Source: Paraescarpia echinospica | Taxonomy: Eukaryota; Annelida; Polychaeta; Sabellida; Siboglinidae | Reading direction: 5' to 3' | DNA: 64,000 nucleotides | NCBI GenBank assembly: GCA_020002185.1 | Contig: CM034531.1 | Coordinates: 88,810,288-88,874,287, forward strand | Part shown: positions 58,001 through 64,000 of the stretch, piece after piece | Layout of the letters: each line of letters starts with the position of its first letter | Position numbering within the stretch: the stretch's first letter is position 1 | Program-made: the position numbers and the translations under genes | Notes under the pieces: generated by a model | The model's database searches: none | The model's input: the letters and a program-made list of their open reading frames with translations, nothing else | Told to the model about the DNA's origin: nothing

Positions 58001-61000
58001 ATAAGATGTTTCATGGAACAGTGTGTCTGTATGGTGTCTCTAACTGCTCCATGACTCCTCCAGACTCCTGTAATAAGATGTTTCTATGAGCAGTGTGTCT
58101 GTAGGTGTCTCTAACTGCTCCAGACTCCTGAAATGAGATGTTTCAATGAGCAGTGTGTCTGTAGGTGTCTCTAACTGCTCCATGTCTCCTCCAGACTCCT
58201 GTAATAATATGTTTCAATGAGCAGTGTGTCTGCAGGTGTCTCTAACTGCTCCAGACTCCTGTAGTAAGATGATTCATGGAGCAGTGTGTCTGTATGTGTC
58301 TTTAACTGCTCCATGACTCCTCCAGACTCCTGTAATAAGATGTTTCAATGAGCAGTGTGTCTGCAGGTGTCTCCAACTGCTCCATATATCTGCTCCAGAC
58401 TCCTGTAATAAGATGTTTCATGGAGCAGTGTGTCTAGGTGTCTCTAACTGCTCCATGTCTCCTCCAGACTCCTGTAATAAGATGTTTCAATGAGCAGTGT
58501 GTCTGTAGGTGTCTCTAACTGCTCCAGACTACTGTAATAAGATGTTTCAATGAGCAGTGTGTCTGTAAGTGTCTCTAACTGCTCCATGTCTCATCCAGAC
58601 TCCTGTAGTAAGATGTTTCATGGAGCAGTGTGTCTGTAGGTGTCTCTAACTGCACCATGTCTCCTCCAGACTCCTGTAGTAAGATGTTTCATGGAGCAGT
58701 GTGTCTGTTGGTGTCTCTAACTGCTCCATGACTCCTCCAGACTCCTGTAATAAGATGTTTCATGGAGCAGTGTGTCTGTAGGTGTCTCTAACTGCACCAT
58801 GACTCCTCCAGACTCCTGTAATAAGATGTGTCATGGAGCAGTGTGTCTAGGTGTCTCTAACTGCTCCATGTCTCCTCCAGACTCCTGTAATAAGATGTTT
58901 CAATGAGCAGTGTGTCTGTAGGTGTCTCTAACTGCTCCAGACTACTGTAATAACATGTTTCAATGAGCAGTGTGTCTGTAAGTGTCTCTAACTGCTCCAT
59001 GTCTCATCCAGACTCCTGTAGTAAGATGTTTCATGGAGCAGTGTGTCTGTAGGTGTCTCTAACTGCACCATGTCTCCTCCAGACTCCTGTTGTAAGATGT
59101 TTCATGGGGCAGTGTGTCTGTAGGTGTCTCTAACTGCACCATGTCTCCTCCAGACTCCTGTAATAAGATGTTTCATGGAGCAGTGTGTCTGTTGGTGTCT
59201 CTAACTGCTCCATGACTCCTCCAGACTCCTGTAATAAGATGTTTCATGGAGCAGTGTGTCTGTAGGTGTCTCTAACTGCTCCATGACTCCTCCAGACTCC
59301 TGTAATAAGATGTTTCAATGAGCAGTGTGTCTGTAGGTGTCTCTAACTGCTCCAGACTACTGTAATAAGATGTTTCAATGAGCAGTGTGTCTGTAAGTGT
59401 CTCGAACTGCTCCATGACTCCTCCAGACTCCTGTAATAAGATGATTCATGGAGCAATGTGTCTGTATGTGTCTCTAACTGCTCCGTGACTCCTCCAGACT
59501 CCTGTAATAAGATGTTTCAATGAGCAGTGTGTCTGCAGGTGTCTCCAACTGCTCCATATATCTGCTCCAGACTCCTGTAATAAGATGTTTCATGGAGCAG
59601 TGTGTCTGTAGGTGTATCTAACTGCTCCATGTCTCCTCCAGACTCCTGTAATAAGATGTTTCAACGAGCAGTGTGTCTGTATGGAGCAGTGTGTCTGTAG
59701 GTGTCTCTAACTGCTTCATGTCTCATCCAGACTCCTGTAGTAAGATGTTTCATGGAGCAGTGTGTCTGTAGGTGTCTCTAACTGCACCATGTCTCCTCCA
59801 GACTCCTGTAGTAAGATGTTTCATGGAGCAGTGTGTCTGTAGGTTTCTCTAACTGCACCATGTCTCCTCCAGACTCCTGTAATAAGATGTTTCATGGAGC
59901 AGTGTGTCTGTTGGTGTCTCTAACTGCTCCATGACTCCTCCAGACTCCTGTAATAAGATGTTTCATGGAGCAGTGTGTCTGTAGGTGTCTCTAACTGCTC
60001 CATGACTCCTCCAGACTCCTGTAATAAGATGTTTCAATGAGCAGTGTGTCTGTAGGTGTCTCTAACTGCACCATGACTCCTCCAGACTCCTGTAATAAGA
60101 TGTTTCATGGAGCAGTGTGTCTGTATGTGTCTTTAACTGCTCCATGACTCCTCCAGACTCCTGTAATAAGATGTTTCAATGAGCAGTGTGTCTGCAGGTG
60201 TCTCCAACTGCTCCATATATCTGCTCCAGACTCCTGTAATAAGATGTTTCATGGAGCAGTGTGTCTAGGTGTCTCTAACTGCTCCATGTCTCCTCCAGAC
60301 TCCTGTAATAAGATGTTTCAATGAGCAGTGTGTCTGTAGGTGTCTCTAACTGCTCCAGACTACTGTAATAAGATGTTTCAATGAGCAGTGTGTCTGTAAG
60401 TGCCTCTAACTGCTCCATGTCTCATCCAGACTCCTGTAGTAAGATGTTTCATGGAGCAGTGTGTCTGTAGGTGTCTCTAACTGCACCATGTCTCCTCCAG
60501 ACTCCTGTAGTAAGATGTTTCATGGAGCAGTGTGTCTGTAGGTGTCTCTAACTGCACCATGTCTCCTCCAGACTCCTGTAATAAGATGTTTCATGGAGCA
60601 GTGTGTCTGTTGGTGTCTCTAACTGCTCCATGACTCCTCCAGACTCCTGTAATAAGATGTTTCATGGAGCAGTGTGTCTGTAGGTGTCTCTAACTGCACC
60701 ATGACTCCTCCAGACTCCTGTAATAAGATGTGTCATGGAGCAGTGTGTCTAGGTGTCTCTAACTGCTCCATGTCTCCTCCAGACTCCTGTAATAAGATGT
60801 TTCAATGAGCAGTGTGTCTGTAGGTGTCTCTAACTGCTCCAGACTACTGTAATAAGATGTTTCAATGAGCAGTGTGTCTGTAAGTGTCTCTAACTGCTCC
60901 ATGTCTCATCCAGACTCCTGTAGTAAGATGTTTCATGGAGCAGTGTGTCTGTAGGTGTCTCTAACTGCACCATGTCTCCTCCAGACTCCTGTAGTAAGAT

Positions 61001-63520
61001 GTTTCATGGAGCAGTGTGTCTGTAGGTGTCTCTAACTGCACCATGTCTCCTCCAGACTCCTGTAATAAGATGTTTCATGGAGCAGTGTGTCTGTTGGTGT
61101 CTCTAACTGCTCCATGACTCCTCCAGACTCCTGTAATAAGATGTTTCATGGAGCAGTGTGTCTGTAGGTGTCTCTAACTGCTCCATGACTCCTCCAGACT
61201 CCTGTAATAAGATGTTTCAATGAGCAGTGTGTCTGTAGGTGTCTCTAACTGCTCCAGACTACTGTAATAAGATGTTTCAATGAGCAGTGTGTCTGTAAGT
61301 GTCTCGAACTGCTCCATGACTCCTCCAGACTCCTGTAATAAGATGATTCATGGAGCAATGTGTCTGTATGTGTCTCTAACTGCTCCGTGACTCCTCCATA
61401 CTCCTGTAATAAGATGTTTCAATGAGCAGTGTGTCTGCAGGTGTCTCCAACTGCTCCATATATCTGCTCCAGACTCCTGTAATAAGATGTTTCATGGAGC
61501 AGTGTGTCTGTAGGTGTATCTAACTGCTCCATGTCTCCTCCAGACTCCTGTAATAAGATGTTTCAACGAGCAGTGTGTCTGTATGGAGCAGTGTGTCTGT
61601 AGGTGTCTCTAACTGCTCCATGTCTCCTCCAGACTCCTGTAATAAGATGTTTCAGTGAGCAGTGTGTCTGTAGGTGTCTCTAACTGCTCCATGACTCCTC
61701 CAGACTCCTGTAATAAGATGTTTCATGGAGCAGTGTGTCTGTAGGTGTCTCTAACTGCTCCATGTCTCCTCCAGACTCCTGTAATAAGATGTTTCAATGA
61801 GCAGTGTGTCTGTAGGTGTCTCTAACTGCTCCAGACTACTGTAATAAGATGTTTCAATGAGCAGTGTGTCTGTAAGTGTCTCGAACTGCTCCATGACTCC
61901 TCCAGACTCCTGTAATAAGATGATTCATGGAGCAATGTGTCTGTATGTGTCTCTAACTGCTCCGTGACTCCTCCAGACTCCTGTAATAAGATGTTTCAAT
62001 GAGCAGTGTGTCTGCAGGTGTCTCCAACTGCTCCATATATCTGCTCCAGACTCCTGTAATAAGATGTTTCATGGAGCAGTGTGTCTGTAGGTGTATCTAA
62101 CTGCTCCATGTCTCCTCCAGACTCCTGTAATAAGATGTTCCAACGAGCAGTGTGTCTGTATGGAGCAGTGTGTCTGTAGGTGTCTCTAACTGCTCCATGT
62201 CTCCTCCAGACTCCTGGAATAAGATGTTTCAGTGAGCAGTGTGTCTGTAGGTGTCTCTAACTGCTCCATGACTCCTCCAGACTCCTGTAATAAGATGTTT
62301 CATGGAGCAGTGTGTCTGTAGGTGTCTCTAACTGCTCCATGTCTCCTCCAGACTTCTGTAATAAGATGTTTGATGGAGCAGTGTGTCTGTAGGTGTCTCT
62401 AAATGCTCCATGTCTCCTCCAGACTCCTGTAATAAGATGTGTCATGGAGCAGTGTGTCTGTAGGTGTCTCTAACTGCTGCATGACTCCTCCAGACTCCTG
62501 TAATAAGATGTTTCAATGAGCAGTGTGTCTGTAGGTGTCTCTAACTGCTCCATGTCTCCTCCAGACTCCTGTAATAAAATGTTTCATGGCGCAGTGTGTC
62601 TGTAGATGTCTCTAATTGCTCCATGTCTCCTCCAGACTCCTGTAATAAGATGTTTCATGGAGCAGTGTGTCTGTAGATGTCTCCAACTGCTTCATTGGGA
62701 TGATTAGCAATTATGTGTTATCCGCCCTCGGATCCTAGCAATGGCCCTTGGCGGGCTATACTCAACAACAGCAAGAAGACGCTTCTATTGCATTCAAATG
62801 AGGGAAACAGTCCACTCCACTATTTTTTCAGCTACACATCTTTGGCCTGTCACCTGAAGATCTTGTGTGTTATTGTCAGGCTTTAAATGTGGCATTATCC
62901 ATCAAAATACCGCAGCAATCGTTAGGGTCCCATGGTAGACAATACATAGCATTCGGTTGTGTATAGCCAAGATGGAGGATCACCATGACTACCGCACACC
63001 AAATAAGGGCAGTGACATACGACTAATGGTCCCAATGTCTCTGCTCCAGACTCCACTCCACTACGCTGCGGCCTCCACACACGGAGCAATGTGCCTGGAG
63101 CTTCTCGTCAATGAAGGAGCAAACTGCCACGTTCAGGTAACAGCAATAGTTTTATAATAATGAAGTTATTACCTTCATAGAATGGCTGATATACACTAGA
63201 AGCTTTAGAGGGTGGATGCTGGTGTCATTGAATAATCCTAAGTATGTAATTACAATCAATTTAATACAAGTTATAAAGTCACTGCAAGCTATTTTGTTAT
63301 TGGTTATTCTAGGTTTTTTAGTTTTCCACACAAGGTAGTGATATTCATTCCTTGAAGATAATAATTCTCTAAAAGCAATTATTGCAAGTCACTGCTCAGT
63401 AAGGGTGAATGTTCTGACATCTGCGGCTGTGTTGTTTGCAGGGACATGACGGCAAGACAGCCCTACACATGACGGCCTTCCACGGACGTTTCTCTCGTGC
63501 CCAGACTCTAATACAGCACG
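42895..63520 (+). CDS. PP6 regulatory ankyrin-repeat subunit (ANKRD28/44/52-like), first seven coding exons, continues right
   Basis: Exons 42895-43077, 45351-45500, 46310-46510, 47008-47160, 51496-51699, 63050-63136 and 63442-63520 join in frame to 352 codons plus one base. The product is about ten ankyrin repeats that align end to end with ANKRD28/44/52, scaffold subunits of protein phosphatase 6. Family landmarks: [104 protein letters not shown] and [14 protein letters not shown]. Vertebrate orthologues are about 1000 residues, so roughly two thirds of the protein lies beyond the window. The N-terminus is unusual: an acidic run of D/E before the first repeat. Introns are large and array-filled; the sixth exon is preceded by an 11.3-kb intron. 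Confidence 0.92.
43078..44189 (+). other. Ankyrin gene intron 1, unique part
   Basis: AT-rich intron. A 22-bp direct duplication of TTTTCACATAATCCTATGGG is at 43869-43911. No gene is seen. Confidence 0.5.
44190..45125. repeat. 23-bp TG-rich minisatellite, ankyrin intron 1
   Basis: About 35 copies of a 23-bp unit, GTGTATGTGTGTTATCC followed by TGGCCT, with AAGTTGGCAT-type variants. Open frames of C, V, L, S, W and P across it come from stop-free repetition. Confidence 0.88.
45351..45500 (+). CDS. Ankyrin gene exon 2 (50 codons)
   Basis: Acceptor TCTTTCTGGCCAG; donor GAT|GTGAGT. It encodes [31 protein letters not shown] and [14 protein letters not shown], two ankyrin repeats. Confidence 0.88.
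45505..46065. repeat. 20-bp minisatellite, ankyrin intron 2
   Basis: About 27 copies of CTAACACCTGACATCACAGT and variants, beginning 5 to 20 bp after the exon 2 donor. The nearby intron start (CACGTCACAGTCTAACACC) is the first unit. I do not see exon bases in the unit. Confidence 0.88.
46310..46510 (+). CDS. Ankyrin gene exon 3 (67 codons)
   Basis: Acceptor CATCTTTTGCAG; donor GAG|GTGAGT. It encodes [40 protein letters not shown] and [25 protein letters not shown] is nearly invariant in ANKRD28/44/52. Confidence 0.9.
47008..47160 (+). CDS. Ankyrin gene exon 4 (51 codons)
   Basis: Acceptor TATGTGACAG, pyrimidine-poor; donor CAG|GTGAGG. It encodes [40 protein letters not shown]. The [11 protein letters not shown] motif identifies the family. 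Confidence 0.9.
47161..48212 (+). other. Ankyrin gene intron 4, 5' unique part
   Basis: No gene or recognised mobile element. AT-rich unique sequence. Confidence 0.5.
48213..48991. repeat. 59-bp minisatellite, highly homogeneous
   Basis: About 13 copies of a 59-bp unit (TCTGCCAAAATATAATTGTC, then TATGATAGTATGGCTACTTT, then CTACCTAAATGTAATGTTA). Copies differ at only two or three positions (TTTG/TTTC, ATAATTG/ATAAGTG), unlike the other arrays here, which suggests recent amplification. Confidence 0.95.
48992..50139 (+). other. Ankyrin gene intron 4, middle unique part
   Basis: No gene is seen. A perfect 14-bp inverted repeat, CTATTGCAATACTA at 49753-49766 with its mirror at 49795-49808, can form a hairpin with a 28-nt loop. 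Confidence 0.5.
50140..50880. repeat. 25-bp minisatellite, ankyrin intron 4
   Basis: About 29 copies of AACCCTTGAAGTATAACCAT plus CTCAG, increasingly degenerate to the right. It directly precedes the 31-bp array. Confidence 0.9.
50900..51495. repeat. 31-bp minisatellite repeating the ankyrin exon 5 acceptor junction
   Basis: About 19 copies of CCTTGACCTTGTCCCTACAG followed by ATGTACACACC. The authentic exon 5 boundary is CCTTGTCCTACAG|ATGTACACACCCCTGC, so each unit carries the real acceptor and the first 14 exon bases. The array ends exactly at, and flows into, the functional exon. Confidence 0.93.
51496..51699 (+). CDS. Ankyrin gene exon 5 (68 codons)
   Basis: Acceptor GTCCTACAG; donor CCAG|GTAAGA. 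It encodes [40 protein letters not shown] and [16 protein letters not shown]. The functional acceptor is the last of a row of about 19 near-identical ones. Confidence 0.9.
51705..52245. repeat. 27-bp minisatellite, ankyrin intron 5 (5' end)
   Basis: About 19 copies of a 27-bp unit, CCACAAGTGTAACATGTATG followed by TAATGTA, beginning just after the exon 5 donor. Open frames on both strands are artefacts. Confidence 0.92.
52246..52465 (+). other. Unique spacer in ankyrin intron 5
   Basis: About 220 bp of unique sequence separating two arrays. Nothing else is seen. Confidence 0.5.
52466..62697. repeat. 10.2-kb, 71-bp minisatellite resembling the ankyrin exon 6 acceptor junction
   Basis: About 140 copies of a 71-bp unit. 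Ordered blocks: AACTGCTCCATGTCTCCTCC, AGACTCCTGTAATAAGATG, TTTCAATGAGCAGTGTGTC, TGTAGGTGTCTC. Many units read ATCTCTGCTCCAGACTCC, matching the real exon 6 boundary TGTCTCTGCTCCAG|ACTCC at 63036-63054. Units with TCATGGAGCAGT can pair with ACTGCTCCATGA in a perfect 12-bp stem. Multi-unit blocks recur at higher order (marker TCCATATATCTGCTCCAG near 53490, 55030, 55660, 58380, 59545, 60210, 61455 and 62030). It ends 352 bp before exon 6. Confidence 0.95.
62698..63049 (+). other. Unique sequence before ankyrin exon 6
   Basis: About 350 bp of unique intron between the 71-bp array and the exon 6 acceptor. No other feature is seen. Confidence 0.5.
63050..63136 (+). CDS. Ankyrin gene exon 6 (29 codons)
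   Basis: Acceptor TGTCTCTGCTCCAG; donor CAG|GTAACA. It encodes [20 protein letters not shown] and NEGANCHVQ, a signature repeat of ANKRD28/44/52. Confidence 0.9.
63137..63441 (+). other. Ankyrin gene intron 6
   Basis: About 300 bp without arrays or other features. Confidence 0.55.
63442..63520 (+). CDS. Ankyrin gene exon 7 (26 codons plus 1 base)
   Basis: Acceptor GTTGTTTGCAG; donor CACG|GTGGGT, phase 1. It encodes [20 protein letters not shown] and QTLIQH. The next exon is not visible before 64000. Confidence 0.88.
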
Positions 63521-64000
63521 GTGGGTCGTCCACATTTACATAACACACTTGAGATTTGTTAATGTTGTTTTTGAACGTATGCACGCTACTAGCATCTAAC
63601 TGTAATTGAGCTAGTGTTTATGTAAGTATGTGGTATTTTAATGTTATGTTATGTTTTCGAGTTTGTACCTGATTATCGTTAATTGATTATTTACAATGGT
63701 TTCCATGTTTTTTTTGCGATTGTTCCAAGGTCTGCTAATTATTAGATTAGGTTTTATATAACTTGTGTGGCAAAAAGCTGACACATTTATGGCATCTCAA
63801 ACCTGTGCAAATACGTCAGGAAACCATCTTCTGTATGAATGTACCATCGGGTAGTGCCATCCGGAAGATGGACATTTTTGCAAGTACACACAATAATCAG
63901 AGAAAATGTTCCATTTTTAGTCCTGTGAAAACAAAAGCACTCTTTTATGTCCAATATACGTAATTCGTACATAACGTGTGTGTGTGTGTGTTTGCAAGCA
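63521..64000 (+). other. Ankyrin gene intron 7, start
   Basis: Intron sequence to the window edge with a short (TG)n at the end. No coding match is found. Confidence 0.5.

Overview
This window is animal nuclear DNA. Coding sequence is split into short exons with GT/AG junctions and changing intron phases, and the three recognisable genes are widely conserved metazoan genes. A marine invertebrate or basal chordate fits best. Amphioxus is my first guess, because I recall CR1 retrotransposons and minisatellites at exon boundaries from it, but the species cannot be settled from the sequence.

Layout. 1-13787 (+): the C-terminal seven exons of a zizimin-type DOCK protein (DOCK9/10/11-like, Rho-family GEF, DHR-2 domain), preceded by two large tandem arrays. 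13788-17100: shared 3' flank. 17101-26879 (-): a complete nine-exon coenzyme A synthase gene (COASY, about 541 residues), tail-to-tail with the DOCK gene. 27430-27660: a probable COASY promoter. 28076-41600: mobile-element territory, with a head-to-head pair of Penelope-like fragments, a broken transposase-like gene, a tRNA-derived SINE, a nearly complete CR1-type LINE with frameshifts and a long inverted repeat. 42895-63520 (+): the first seven coding exons of a protein phosphatase 6 ankyrin-repeat subunit (ANKRD28/44/52-like), continuing beyond the window.

The three genes are housekeeping or signalling genes with no evident joint pathway: actin and Cdc42/Rac signalling, CoA synthesis and PP6 regulation. 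Their introns are dominated by about 16 different minisatellite arrays, together roughly 27 kb or about 40% of the window. The intergenic region carries transposons instead of arrays.

The main discovery candidate is that several arrays are built from the exon-intron junction of their own host gene. Repeat units carry the authentic splice site plus a few exon bases, so introns contain tens of near-copies of a real 5' or 3' splice site. Six clear cases exist: one in DOCK, three in COASY and two in the ankyrin gene. One DOCK exon is also duplicated with an open frame and a usable acceptor. From memory, not checked, exon-boundary minisatellites called 'mirages' were described at amphioxus Adh, so the class may be known. 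Their density across three neighbouring genes, at both donors and acceptors, is what deserves attention.
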